A stretch of DNA of 64,000 nucleotides from Melastoma dodecandrum (taxonomy: Eukaryota > Streptophyta > Magnoliopsida > Myrtales > Melastomataceae): contig JARUPY010000474.1 of NCBI GenBank assembly GCA_029817715.1, forward strand, positions 2,170,001-2,234,000, read 5' to 3'. The translations under genes and the position numbers were made by a program. The notes beneath the pieces were generated by a model that saw only the letters and a list, made by a program, of their open reading frames with translations, searched no databases and was not told the DNA's origin. Position 1 is the stretch's first letter. Every line of letters begins with the position of its first letter. Below, in pieces: positions 21,900 to 34,708 of the stretch.

Positions 21900-24800
21900 C
21901 CAACACCACCCCTCCTCTCTTTGGATTTTTCCATAAAGAAAAAAAAACCGTATATAAACCCGAAGGATTTAGCCAAAATAAGCAGGATTAAAATAAAATA
22001 AATTTTGTTTTACTTGGGGGTTATACTTATACCTTTAGAAAGGGTTGGTATGGATAATGTCCTCGGGTTCCAAGCGTATGAATTTGGCCTAAACGAGTTT
22101 TGATGATCTGCTTCAAATAACAAGAAATAGTAAAAATAAACTCGTTTCACGTATCCAATCACTTCGCTTCTGTTATCCTTTACCCCTTCGATTATTGATG
22201 ACGGTGGGAAGTATTTTGCTTTTTGTTTGTTATATGGTATATATAATGAAATGATGAGCTTATCCTATATAATTTTGGTTCATTCAAAAATCCTTTCCGA
22301 GCCTGAAAACATTAAAGAGACATTGTATGTATAAGAAAAGGCGTTTATTTTAAGAACAATTTGGCTAAACATTTAAAAAAGACAAAAATACAAAGTTATG
22401 TTGGGTAGCAAACATGGAATTCAGTGCAAAGGTGGAAAGCCCTACCCTTTTTTTTTTTTATTGGGAGGGGTGGTGTTTGGATCTATCAAAAGTAAATGTC
22501 AGGTCAAGTAGTGGAATAGAACCTTCATACGAATATAATATGATAGATAGAACACGTTTGTACGTTTCCGCTTTCTTTAATTTCTTAAATTAATTATTCG
22601 CCTCAAGTATCCACGTGAAACGCACGTGACCCGGGCCCCCTCCCTCCTCGGACTCCGTGACATTTAGCGTGCGGATCCAAACACCAAAACAAACATTTAC
22701 TACACCAAAAACAAAAATACAGGTAAATTTGTACATTTCCTGGTCAATCACGGAGACTTTTTTTTAGGGGAGTTTGTAATTCCTGAAATTGAGGCCTAAT
22801 TACTATCCTCTGTCCCACTGTGCCGTCGCCTTCACGTTCACACTGCCCCGTATGATTAACGATAATCATTCCGAACATGTGTTCCCCTCCTTTCTTTTAT
22901 GTCATATATCGGCCATATGGTGGGGGAGCCTCTTCCCATGACCATCGTATCCATTCGTGTCCGATGGACTGCTCTCGTTTCTTTGGAACAATACCATGCA
23001 TGTATGTACTCAATATCTTTATAAAATTTTTTACTTGATTATTTTAAACATTACACAGATATTGAGGTTATGAAATTCTCCCAAACCAAATACAAAAACT
23101 TAATTTTGATGATGATGATCTAATGCAATGACTTGGATTTATGCTTTATAAAATATTATCATTTTTGATTCCGTCTAAGCGTATAAAAGAAAATACAAAG
23201 AGAAAGTTGAGAAGGGAAAATGAAGTACCATTTAAACAAAAAACTAATGTTATATCTCTGTTAGCCAAGAAAAAAATATAGCAGCATTAGAGTCAAATAG
23301 TTCATCTAATTCTTATTTAGAAAGGTATTACTCATTTTATATCCATTTTGTATAATTTGATTAGCCTTTATATTTTCTTTTTAAATTTATTAACGCAATC
23401 TCTGGTATCAAAATTTAAGCATATGTATAAGATTTGTTTTGGGAAATTTTTTGTCATAATATATAATTTAAAATAAAATAAAATCGAAGTCGGATCCGCA
23501 GTTGGAAAGGGGGGGATTAAGCCCGGGGTTGGATAGTTGGTGGACTAAGATCGGCCATAATAATATGAACGCTTTCGACTTTCAAGTATCAACAAGGGTA
23601 AAAAGATAGCGGCATCTAATTATTGTTTTAAATATCCAATGTCGTCTTTTAGATAAGGGTTTCAAGTCCTCTCTGAATAACTAATGTACTACCCCTTTAA
23701 ATACGAATATCTCGTACCCAAAATGAATCTTATCTTAAAAATCATAAAGATACTAACAGTATATTTACTACATGAATACGATTTACGGACAAAGAATCTT
23801 TCCATTTGTCTATCCAACCAACCCAACCTTTTCATTTTTTTATTAAAATAAATCTTTCAATTGATCAGTAATTCCAAAACAAAATTAAATTCTCTTCCAA
23901 ATTCATGAATCATTGATAATAATTGTATAATTACTCACTCCACGACCGGTTTCAATTTATAAATTTAAAAATTGCTTTTTTTGACTCGTGAGCCGTTTCA
24001 AAAAACTCATTTATTTTTAGTGATTTGTTGCGGAGGGTAGCCACTGGATAATGTTAAATTTTTATTACCATTTCGTTCTTTTGTTTTCTTTTCTAAAGTA
24101 GTGTTGGTTATAATGAATTATTACGTTTGGCGTCAGTTTTGTCTACCAACTTAGTTTTTCATACAATTTTTTCATTTTTATATTGATCTTTAATTTCGTC
24201 GGGAAGCCAAACGACGCTATAAATGACAGTGCCATCTAGAATACCATATACACAAAAATACGAGGACGAGAGGTTGGAGTTCATACAACGTTCTTACTGG
24301 AACAACGATTCAAATTTTTCCTTTCTCGGTCTCTATCCATGGATGTGAGTACATTCTATCCCAATTGCTGCACGTATTCAATTAATTATGCAAATATCCA
24401 AATAGCACTAGACATGTACACGCAGGTTAGAATGTTAAAAGTCTCCTTAGGCTTTAGTCTAATGAAATCCAATCCAAGATTGAGAAAAATCAATATAAAA
24501 ACAAAAGTTAAAAATAAAATTGTATAACAAACTAATTTGACAGAACTAATAGTTGGTCCAAAATTGAGATTACTAGCTTATATTTTGTTTGTTAAATTAT
24601 TTCATATGTTTATAGTAAAACTTGTGACATTACTAGTTCATCGATTGTGATTTGATGATGATGATGTTGATGCTGTTGTTTTATATAAGCCCGTATCAAG
24701 ATGGCATTGCATATGTTGGCAATTGGCTACTGTCTCTTACTTGCCTTAACCAACCTTAACATACATACAATCAATTGGCAATTCGCGGGTTGGGGGGCTT

Positions 24801-25629
24801 ATGTTGTAGTAGAACTTAATCAATGGTGATTGATTGAGATGTGATGAACACCCGTAGGTATCTCTCCTAAATTGATTAGAGGCTATCTTTAAGTTATTCT
24901 TTTATAAGCACAAACCTACAACAAAAATGAAGAATTTGGGGTTCATTTTGGCATTGCATGAAAAGAAAGTGATTGCAATTTTAATAACAATGTATTAACC
25001 CAAAAAAAAAATTAAGAAAATATTTCAAGCCCAAATCAACTTTTTGAGGAAATTCAACATACAATAGAGTCTTATAGTGATTTTTTTTCAAACAATCAAG
25101 CAGTGGTGGTAATTCGAAACACACGTATGTTAACACGAATCGGATATCGTACAAAAAAAATGAGTTTATGTTTAATTAAATACGTCATATATTTATACAC
25201 ATCAAGACACTATTATGCATGATAAAATATGTATATTGGTCTTTTAGATTTTGAATTACTAACATGTTAATAAAGTCCGGATAAGCCATATGTCCTACAA
25301 TAAAAATGTTATTTAATTTTATACTATTTTGCCTATTAGACTAAGTGAAAAATAAACCTATGTTTTTTTTTTTTAGAATTTATCTTTCCATTTATTTATT
25401 GATTTTATGGTATAAAAATTGTTTGTAGATGCAAGGATTTAACATGAACCGCAATATTGGGGTTAAGATTAACTTTTAAATTTAATGAGATTGAAATTAA
25501 GTGAGACATATAGCGATGATGATGTAAAATTGAAGTATTAAATAAGCTCTCAAAGTGTAATAATAAATAATGATCATAACATAAAATGGAGAATGATTAA
25601 TAATGAATCAGAGAACGAATTAAATAATA
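21900..25629. other. AT-rich intergenic region
   Basis: Apart from the G-box island, I found only short frames, poly-A/T runs and simple ATGATGATG runs (23110-23125, 24652-24668). No transposon ends or RNA genes recognised. Confidence 0.5.
22612..22628. promoter_or_regulatory. Two G-boxes upstream of the NAC gene
   Basis: CACGTG occurs at 22612-22617 and 22623-22628, 11 bp apart, in a GC-rich island followed by 'cccgggccccctccctcc'. It is about 1 kb upstream of the NAC start. Paired G-boxes bind bZIP/bHLH factors and often mediate abscisic-acid or light responses; function here is inference. Confidence 0.4.
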
Positions 25630-27055
25630 TTATGGAGTAATAAATGTTTGATTGGAGGGTGTAAGCAAAAGATAGGAATTAGCAGGCTTCGGAGTTGGAG
25701 AGGAGTGGAATGAAATCAAGGTGGGCCGGGGGACTGGGGTGTGGGTAAGACTTGGTCGATTGCACTGAACCAATGGGAATCGATCGATAATTTTTGAATG
25801 CCTTCCTCTGGGTTCCATCCGTCGCAATTTCTATTGTTTCTGATTTTGTTCCACGGTGCAATTTTAGGGAACTACTTCTCATTTGAAGTGGGAAGATTCT
25901 CGTCATCAGTTCGCCCCAAGGTTTGACGGACTGATGTTTATTGAGACCCTGGTGACTGCCTACAGCTAGTGATTGATCAAACCTCTGATCTGAATCGGGG
26001 TGAATTCCCGATTTATTACGGGATAAAGTAGTAGAGACTATTTATTCTTTTTAACTCTCTGTGTCTTACGAGAGCATTGACGTGGTAATTGGTTTCGGCT
26101 TGTGCAGACAGGCATTATGTCGGCTTTTTCCCAGTTTTGTCAGCTGATCTCATTCTTATGTTCCTAAAACTGACCTTATATGTAATTAATTTGATAGTCA
26201 ATTGCACCTTCAAAATGTTGGCTTGATTGCATTTCTGGACCACGGGGATATTCTCTAAAGCTACCTCTACTCCTTCTGTCATCAGCTGTTGGTGTTGCAC
26301 TGCAGGAAGTCCACAGAACACCGGGTTTCCCATGAATTACCATTCACATCGAAGCTCCTGAATAGTTTCCTACCTCATAATGAACCTGTTGGTGATAGCA
26401 ATTGGTTGAAAGTAGTGGAATGTTCTGATCCAGCAGAAGGGTGGAACCTTACATGCGGAGTCTCATACTCTAGAGAAAACTCACCTGTTATGTTCCATTG
26501 TCTTGTTGTTTTAATGTGCTCTTAGTACCAAGCTTGCCTTGCGCCTGGATTTTTGCCCTGCGAATACTTTTAATGTGGCTGCTGTCTCTGCTACATTTGT
26601 GAGCCAGCAGCATAAACTGCAGATGGGGGTGGGAGCATCGGCATGGTGAATAAAAACGGAGGTGGAATCAGAATTCACAGAAGGTGATGATTTTGTGACA
26701 CAATTGCATTGCGTTGCTGCTGCGTCTCAAATCCTTGTAGCCTTGAGCAGTTGTGTGTGTGCGTGTGTCCATAAGTAGAAGAATCAGCCAAACAAAAGAA
26801 GGGGACCACAGGAGATTTCTTCTTAGCCTCATAGATATTTCCGGCCAGATATGGAGGAGGAGGACAGAAATGTTTAGCCACGGGAGATTTTCTTAAACGT
26901 CCATAATGCAAGTTGTCCACCACAATGACAAACAAAACAAAAAACAAAAGGCACGGACAGCCTTACAGCACGAACACAGGTAACCAACCATTCTTCCTTG
27001 TGAGAAGATTAATACAGTCAGTTCCCTGCTGCTATGCGACAAAGTGAAATCAATC
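25630..27055. other. Higher-GC region with possible but unidentified exon remnants
   Basis: Base composition rises to gene-like levels. A plus-strand frame at 26289-26525 reads 'SNWLKVVECSDPAEGWNLTC' and a following shifted frame near 26545-26660 reads 'LRLDFCPANTFNVAAVSATF' and 'SQQHKLQMGVGASAW'. They look more like real protein than chance, but stops follow and I do not recognise the family. They could be exons of a decayed gene. Confidence 0.25.
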
Positions 27056-27203
27056 GTCCGCTGGGCGCACTTGTTTGGAAGCAGCTACGCTGTGGTGGTG
27101 GCTACGTAGCGGGTTGCTGTAAGTGTTCCAAGGGCATGTTTTTTTGGTAAATTGCACACTCAAAATCAAATCACTAGAAGAGGAAATAAGAAAAAAAAGG
27201 GTA

Positions 27204-27242
27204 TTATTATTATTATTATTATTGGGGAGGGAGGGAGGGAGG
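27204..27242 (+). repeat. Microsatellites (TTA)n and (GGGA)n
   Basis: 'ttattattattattattatt' is followed at once by 'ggggagggagggagggaggg'. A further C-run/G-run junction lies at 27400-27425, ending in eleven G. These G-rich runs could form quadruplexes and are hard to sequence. Confidence 0.8.
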
Positions 27243-27700
27243 GCTGCTAGTGCTAACCTACACCACATGAATTTTAAACCAAAAAACAAAAGTCACGTTC
27301 CAATCAATCGGTTTGAGCCACTAATCTGTTCGTCGTCGTTTTGCCATTTTCCTTTTTGTGTAAACAAACCATTCTTTGATATCCCCCCGTGCCCGTCCCA
27401 CCCCCACCACCCCCGGGGGGGGGGGCACTGAAATCATTGACATCTTTTTTGCCCGCTAACAAATAACCCACCCGCTCCCCCCTCCAGTCCACCCTTCGTC
27501 TGGCCATTTCTTTTATTATTTTGGATTTCCCATCATTCATTCGTAACTTCCTCATCATCATGGATCTCGAGAACACCTCCTCGGAATTATATATACATAT
27601 TGGATTGAAAGGGTTGCATTATAAACAAAATTTTAACATGTTATTTATTTCCATAATAGTTTCATTGATTCAATTTTCAATCTCCCCCTCCCCTCCCGTT

Positions 27701-27706
27701 CACGTG
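27701..27706. promoter_or_regulatory. G-box upstream of GBSSI
   Basis: CACGTG about 670 bp before the start codon and about 250 bp before the likely 5' leader exon of the starch synthase gene. Waxy promoters are known to carry ACGT-core elements; activity here is not shown. Confidence 0.35.
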
Positions 27707-27929
27707 AGACCTGGGAAAAGCAAAAATATCATTCACCGGCAGTTGTGAATCAAAAATCTCCCCTGCTTCACACCATAAAAAATCAATTAATAGAATTTCC
27801 ACTAAAATAGAAAATTAAAAACGAGAGGGTGGTGGTGGTCTGCAGGATCCCCACTTCCCACGTCCAATGAGTACGCGCCGCGTGTCGACCTCTTTGGGAG
27901 CCCAAGCCACCCCTACAAATTCGCAGCTC

Positions 27930-28353
27930 TTCCGGCACCAGAAGTTTCATCGGACGGGAAGCTCAGCCAAACAGACACCTGAGTCCAAGTCCGAGTCGAG
28001 CCTCTTCCTCTGCTCTGGTGTGTGTCCCCCCTCCTAAACCCTTCTCTAGAGCGATTCCCACTGTGTCTTGCAGCTCTGGGACGTGATTTCTCCTAACCTT
28101 TGTTCTTCTGACCGTTGGTTTGTTTGCCATTCGACAGCACTAAGGATAGAAAGCTTAGGGAATGAGAAGAGGAAAAAGTAGTTGATCTCTGGCTTATTCA
28201 TGGATTCTACGTTTGTTTGGGAATGCTCGTCTTCTATGTATCTCTGATACTCCAGTTTTAGCCTGATTTGGCTTTAGATGCCCGGACTATGCGTAGTTTT
28301 ATCATGGAGGTTCGAAGAGATTACTGATGCTATGCTACTCGTTTGTGTGACAG
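27930..28353 (+). other. GBSSI 5' leader exon and leader intron (predicted)
   Basis: A GC-rich leader ends near 28017 at 'ctctg' before a GTGTGTG donor, and 'gtttgtgtgacag' ends at 28353, fifteen bases before the start codon at 28369. An intron in the 5' UTR is a conserved trait of plant waxy genes, where its splicing controls amylose level. The exact donor is uncertain. Confidence 0.5.
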
Positions 28354-28368
28354 AGCCAGGGGTACTCA

Positions 28369-31030
28369 ATGGCCTCGGTGACCGCCGCCCACTTCGTGTC
28401 AAGGAGCTCGCAACTGTCCGGCCATGTCGGTTCCTCTACAGAAGCCAAGAGCAACTTCTCACAAATCAGTCTCAGAAAATGCGGGCTGAGATCCGTGAAC
28501 AAGCTGGACATGCTCCACTCTGGAGCTCTAACTAAGGCTGCCTCTGGGAAAGTTTTAAGGAAACCCAAGAGCACCGGGACCGATGGCTTGGCCGGGAAGA
28601 TCGTGTGCAGTGGAGGGATGCCCTTGATTTTCGTGGGTACCGAGGTTGCTCCCTGGAGCAAGACTGGAGGTCTTGGGGACGTGCTCGGGGGATTGCCACC
28701 AGCGTTGGCAGTAAGTAGACGGGAAGTAAGGTTGTGCTCGTGTTAAGAGCAATCAACTTACGAGTGCTCCACCCTTGATTTATGTCAGGCTAGAGGACAC
28801 CGTGTTATGACCATCGCACCGCGCTACGATCAATACAAAGATGGATGGGACACTTGCGTGTTCGTCCAGGTACGCGGTTCTTCTTTATTGATGGTGGGGA
28901 TTTCATCCATGTTGAATTGGGGATGGGTCGTGATCTTTTCTGCTTACTCAGATAAGGGTCGGCGACCAAATCGAAACTGTTCGCTACTTCCATTGCTACA
29001 AGCGTGGAGTTGATCGTGTATTCGTGGATCACCCAATGTTCCTCGAGAAGGTATGGGGCAAGACCGGTTCGAAGATTTACGGTCCTAGTGCAGGGTTGGA
29101 TTACAAGGACAACCAACTACGGTTCAGCCTGTTTTGTCAGGTGAGCGATCCTCCCATCCTTCAATGACAAACATTCCTCGCTCATTTCGGCGGATGGACT
29201 TTTGGGAGAATTGTTGCATTTATAGCACGGATCAAAACTCCATAGTAAAGCCTCTCTCTTATCTGGTTTTGCAGGCGGCTCTCCAGGCGCCTTTAGTTCT
29301 GAACTTGAACAACAACAAGCACTTCTCCGGGCCATATGGTATGCATCCATCTCTATGGCGTTCCATACCGTGGTTAACTCTGACATAATCTATGCTCATG
29401 TTTGATAATTTCAGGTGAAAACGTTATATTTGTCGCCAACGACTGGCACACCGCTCTACTGCCGTGCTACCTCAAGTCCTCGTACCAGTCGAGGGGCATT
29501 TACCTGAATGCTATGGTAGAATTCTCCACTACCGATCGGTTGTCTTTCACACCTGGCTAGTGATCCTTGGGATCCAGATCGATCTTACTCGGGCCATCAC
29601 TTATTGGCAGGTCGTGTTCTGCATCCACAACATCGCGTACCAGGGCAGATTCGCGTTTTCGGATTTCTCTCTTCTTAACCTGCCGGATAGTTTCAAGAGC
29701 TCCTTCGACTTCATGGACGGACACACAAAGCCAGTGAAGGGGAGAAAGATCAACTGGATGAAGGCTGCAATTTTGGAAGCACACCGGGTGTTAACCGTGA
29801 GCCCGCACTATGCCAGAGAACTCATCTCCGGAATCGCCAAGGGTGTCGAGCTGGACAGCATCCTCCGCAAAACTGGGATAACCGGAATCATCAACGGAAT
29901 GGACGTGCAGGAGTGGAATCCGGTGACCGACAAATACATTGGCGTTCATTATGATGCTACGACTGTGATGTATGCGAAGCCTCTCCTGAAGGAAGCTCTC
30001 CAAGCAGCTGTGGGATTGCCCGTGGATAGGAAGATCCCGGTGATTGGTTTCATCGGCAGGCTGGAGGAACAAAAGGGATCCGACATCCTGGCAGCCGCAA
30101 TCCCTGAATTTATCGACCAAAACGTTCAGATTGTCGTTCTTGTGAGTAGTCATCTACAGAAGCAGTTACCCGATTTAGGATAAAAGTATGGGTGTGGGCA
30201 AGTGTCTTAACCACAGAAACTCATTTCGCCAGGGCACCGGGAAGAAGCAGATGGAGAAGCAGCTCGAGGAATTGGAGATCAAATATCCTGAAAAGGCTAG
30301 GGGAGTGGCAAAATTCAACGTTCCTCTCGCCCACAAGATTATAGCTGGCGCCGACTTCCTTTTGGTCCCGAGCAGATTTGAACCGTGCGGTCTCATTCAA
30401 CTGCAGGCAATGAGATATGGAACGGTAAGATTACGAAAGGTTTCCTTGAGGTTCTCTGATCTTTCAGCAACTCGAGAATGCTCTCAAGATGTCATACTTA
30501 TTGCACGCAGATCCCGATTGTCGCATCGACTGGCGGACTCGTCGACACCGTCAAGGAAGGCTTCACTGGATTCCAGATGGGAAGCTTTAGCCTTGATGTA
30601 AGTAAACGGAAGTACTAGCAATCTTTCGATCTGTCTCGAGATTCGGTCCAAGCATAATTTAACATCTTGTTCCCGCAGTGCGATGCAGTCGATCCGGCCG
30701 ACGTGTCTGCCATAGCAAGGACTGTCGTGAAGGCACTTGCGATTTACGGGACCCCTGCAATTAAGGAGATGATCATGAACTGCATGGCTCAGGATCTCTC
30801 GTGGAAGGTCTGGTCCTCGAAACAATCCCAGTTCTCCAAGAAAAGAAACGCAACGATAAACTAGTCCCTTGACGGGAATGGCTTTTGATTGGTGGTTTTT
30901 GTCCTGAAAGCAGGAACCGGCGAGACTGTGGGAGAAGATGCTGCTGAGCCTGGAGGTGGCCGGCAGCGAAGCCGGAGTTGAAGGGGAAGAGGTGGCTCCG
31001 CTCGCCCCAGAAAACATTGCTACTCCTTGA
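28369..31030 (+). CDS. GBSSI: Granule-bound starch synthase I (waxy), plastid
   Basis: It transfers glucose from ADP-glucose to make amylose inside the starch granule. Ten coding exons keep one frame of 610 residues: 28369-28710, 28789-28869, 28952-29140, 29275-29338, 29415-29515, 29611-30141, 30233-30424, 30511-30597, 30679-30807 and 30914-31030, all with GT-AG borders. Residues 1 to about 78 are a Ser/Thr-rich transit peptide. The GT5 catalytic domain starts at '[20 protein letters not shown]' (substrate-binding KTGGL at residue 98); the GT1 half contains '[16 protein letters not shown]', '[13 protein letters not shown]' and the second 'STGGLVDTV' at residue 506. The protein ends 'PENIATP', as GBSSI proteins do. 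Two introns usual in such genes (after FLEK, and inside the 531-nt exon 6) are absent. Nothing suggests inactivation. All start-codon context and length fit GBSSI, not soluble synthases. Confidence 0.96.
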
Positions 31031-31374
31031 GATCTCAACATGCATCCAGTGATACGGACTGTTCTCCGAACATCGTAGACAACTACTAACACCTACTACT
31101 GCCGGGGGCTCGAAGGGAGGCATGAACGCCCGGAAGCGGGCGATGATTCCCAGCGTCTAACCGAAGTAAACTTTCGTATGGAGACATTGCGTGTGTGTCT
31201 GTCTGCGATAGTAAAAATGTAAGGGTCAGCTTTAGTAAGAAGTTTGTTTCTACCCGAGGATGGATCAGGAGCGTAGAGTTAAAATGCCAACAAAAGACTT
31301 GTGTCCCTCTTATGTCGTGTTACATTAAACAAAATTTTTAAATGGAAACTCTCTATTTTAATCAATCCCCCTGT
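31031..31374 (+). other. GBSSI 3' UTR and flank
   Basis: It follows the stop codon; no gene. The transcript probably ends before the inverted-repeat element that starts 345 bp downstream. Confidence 0.5.
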
Positions 31375-32375
31375 AAGGCAAATATCGATATTTGCCGATC
31401 AATTTGCCAATTTTACGTTTTGACGTATAGTTTTAAAAGTTTTTAATTTGGTCTTATTTCAATTTTACTTTTCAATTTGGCCTTATTCGTAACGGCATTA
31501 ATACATGTAATTTGTTTTTCGTACGTGATAATGATAATAAAATAAATCAAGGACAAAATATCGATATTTGGCCCAATGAATTTGTCACTTTACGTTTTGG
31601 CCTAACGTTTTAAAAGTTTTCAATTTGTTTTGAATCAATTTTAATTCGAGGAGAAATACGAGGAACATGAACTAAAAACCCAGGAAAGTAGGAGTTTACC
31701 TCAGTGACAATTGAGCTATTGATTCCTGCGCCGACTAGGGGCAAATGGTATCCATCCAGTACTGAATGATTGACCCGCGGGCTCTTATTCTACTAACGAC
31801 TTGGTTTCCCTTACGGAACAAGGGAAGGGAGCGAGGCCTCAAACATGTTCATTGAGGAGAGAAGGAAAGGCAAGGACTAAAGCAAAAACAGATTTCACAC
31901 GACCCAAACGTAAATCTCTTATGTCATTATACGAGTCGAAAATGAACCTAATGGCGCAGATCTCAGCCAATATCGACTAAGGTAAAGAGAGACGCAAAGC
32001 AGAAAACAAGATGGGAAATGATAGCCCAGTTGTCACCGAGTTTAGGGTTTTGGTTCATGTTCCTCGAATTCCTCCTTGAATTAAAATTGATTTACGGCCA
32101 AATTGAAAACTTTTAAAACGTTATGCCAAAATGTAAAGTTGGCAAATTTATTAGGCCAAATATCGATATTTTACCCATGATTTATTTCATTATTATTGAC
32201 ACGTAGGAAAAACAAATGACACATATTAACGCTAACGGCGAAATCGTAAACGCCGTTACGAATATAGCCAAATTGAAAAGTAAAATTGAAATAAAGTCAA
32301 ATTAAAAACTTTTGAAACGATATGCCAAAACGTAAAGTTGGTAAATTAATTAGGTCAAATATCGATATTTTGCTT
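31375..32375. mobile_element. Foldback element with 0.3-kb inverted arms
   Basis: The left arm (31375-31682) is the reverse complement of the right arm (32043-32375), apart from substitutions and a 25-bp indel. The arms start and end with the palindrome 'aatatcgatatttg'. Each arm holds two direct copies of a unit reading 'tttacgttttgg' then 'cgttttaaaagttttcaatt'; the second copy starts at 31553 on the left. The 360-bp centre has no open frame of note. Structure fits a non-autonomous DNA transposon with long terminal repeats (MULE or foldback type), but I see no clear target duplication. It lies 345 bp after GBSSI. Confidence 0.85.
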
Positions 32376-33051
32376 CTTATTTATTCTTCATGTTTGAAAT
32401 GAAGATATGGGGGAGAGGGAGACCGTGGAATCACAATAAAGAATTTTCAAATTTATTAAAACACAAATGATAACGTTCGTTGATATTTGGCACGTCCCGA
32501 TTTAAGCTAGGTTAAATAATCACATCCCACGAAGCCATTTTTACATTGGAAATGGAAATCATTTTGACTAGAAATGACAACGTACGAGCAGCATGTGGCA
32601 CCACCTCCACCTTTATAACATAAATATAAGTCATGTATCTATCTCACTTGGACAGACAGACATCATCATTACCGTGAACTAGATTGATTGATTCCCTGAT
32701 TGATTGAGAATTGAGAATGATTGTTGTTTGTGGTGGTATTATTCATTATGTTATGGTATTACCATGGATTACAATCGTTCACTGGATGAAAAAAGAAAAA
32801 GAAACAGGAGAGTGGTGGGGGCAGTTTGCCCTTGGTGGACAAGGAAGGAATATCATCCCCCTTTTTTTTGTTTTCTAGAGAACACCAATAACAAAAGACA
32901 TTCCTTTTACTAAATCTTGTAATTTCTTAATCTGAAATTATTGATCATGTGGTGATTGTGAGACATGCTTAAGTTATAGTGTGACTAGAGAGGAGCTTTG
33001 TGAGAGCTTAGTTAGAAGACGGTTGAGTTGTGTCCCCTCCTCTTCCTGCAC
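32376..33051. other. Promoter region of the beta-1,3-glucanase gene
   Basis: AT-rich; a TATA-like 'tttataacataaatataag' lies at 32612-32631. No gene recognised. Confidence 0.4.
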
Positions 33052-34456
33052 ATGTCCTCCTCCGGTGGCACTTCCCCTCTCCTCCTTCTCCTGCGCTTCT
33101 CCGGTGAGTTCCGTTTCCTTTTCCCCTTCGTCTCTTACTTCTTCCCTCGGTTTATTCTTCATTCTGCAGCAGTGTATTCCACCTTCTTCATCACGAGGGT
33201 GGCCACTATCGGCATCAACTATGGCCAGATTGCGGATAACCTCCCTTCCCCCAGCCGCGTTGTCCCCCTCGTCAAGTCCCTCGGTGTCACGCGAGTTAAG
33301 CTCTACGATGCTGACCCCCACGTCCTACGTGCTTTTGCCAACACGGGGATCCAGTTCACCGTCGGTATCCCCAACCAACTACTCCTCAGCATGGCCGACC
33401 CAAGGAATGCCAGGACCTGGGTCGAGGCGAATGTCCGGAGCTACCTCCCTCGCACCAATATTACCTGCATTGTGGTCGGCAATGAGGTTTTGACGTCCAA
33501 TGACATAGCTCTTGCTGGCAGCCTCCTGCCTGCGATGGAGAATGTGCAGAGGGCGATTGTCGGTTTTGGGCTGGATAAGATCGTGGGGGTGACGACAACG
33601 CATTCATTGGGTATCCTCGAGACCTCATACCCACCTTCTGCCGGAAGGGTGATGAGGGGGCTGGTCGATAGCATGAGCGAGGTTTTGGAGTTTCACGAGA
33701 GGAACAGATCACCCTTCCTGATCAACGCCTACCCGTTCTTCGCTTACAAGGTCTGTTTCCAATGAATTCAACAGATCGAAGTATTTATTCATGTCCTGAA
33801 TCCCACACGTTTCCGTGGTAACTTAGGCGAATCCGAAGCAAGTTCCGCTTGACTTTGTCCTTTTTGAGGCCAACCCGGGAATGGTTGACCAGCCCACCAA
33901 CCATCACTACGAAAACATGCTGTTTGCTCAGATTGATGCGGTCTACTCTGCACTTGTAGCACTTGGTTATGGGAATGTCCGGGTTCACATATCGGAGACA
34001 GGGTGGCCTTCCAAGGGGGATGAAAACGAGGCGGGGGCGAACCCGGAGAACGCAAAAAAATACAATGGTAATCTGATCAAGGTCATGAATCAGAAGAAAG
34101 CAGGGACGCCCATGAGACCAGACGGGGGCCTAAACATTTACATCTTCGCTTTGTTCAATGAGGACCTGAAGCCTGGGCCGACATCCGAACGGAACTATGG
34201 CCTGTTCAAGCCCGATGGGACTCCGGCCTACATGTTGACATCGGTGACCGGGGGCAACATTAGCAACATCACAACCGGGGTCCCGACTTCTGGCGAACCA
34301 TCAGGATCACCCCCACCACAGCCATGGCCATCTTCACCTCCCCCTCGTCCGACGTTGAGCACATCGACGGCCTACTTGTCGATCTCCTCTGGAGTGGTAA
34401 CTTTTTCTATGTCCCGCACAAATTCCTTGCTTGGCTTTTCCATAATTGCTTTTTAA
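33052..34456 (+). CDS. Glucan endo-1,3-beta-glucosidase (GH17), GPI-anchored
   Basis: It hydrolyses beta-1,3-glucan (callose) at the cell surface, for example at plasmodesmata. Three exons, 33052-33103, 33170-33750 and 33827-34456, give 420 residues. The hydrophobic start ('PLLLLLRFSAVYSTFF') is a signal peptide. The GH17 barrel begins 'TIGINYGQIADNLPSP'; the proton donor is Glu123 in VVGNEV and the nucleophile Glu268 in HISETGWPSKG. After the barrel comes a Pro/Ser-rich linker ('GSPPPQPWPSSPPPRP') and a hydrophobic tail ending 'SLLGFSIIAF', a GPI-anchor signal; there is no X8 carbohydrate-binding domain. The first intron is only 66 bp and in frame without stops, so an unspliced form starting at 33028 or 33052 would also be open; I prefer the spliced form because it gives a normal signal peptide. 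The intron before ANPKQ is the usual one of the family. Confidence 0.92.
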
Positions 34457-34708
34457 GACCCACACTGGGGCCAACATTAACTCATGCATTAAATTAATGA
34501 TGTCTTAATCTTTTTTATTTATTTATTTCTTTCCTTTTTCAGGATAGATTAGAGTTGCCGGTGATTACATTAATGTCTGGGTGGGCAACTTGCAAAGTTG
34601 CTGGTTTGGTTTCAAAAAGTTGGTTGTAAACTTTCTGTAAAGCCTTGGAACTGAATTTGAGTGACTGTCAAGGAAAATGCTTTGGTTTTATTTATTGATT
34701 GTTATAGA

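Noticed and set aside
30484..31092. A 202-residue minus-strand frame across the last GBSSI exons
   Set aside because: It crosses known introns and exons of GBSSI and has no domain.
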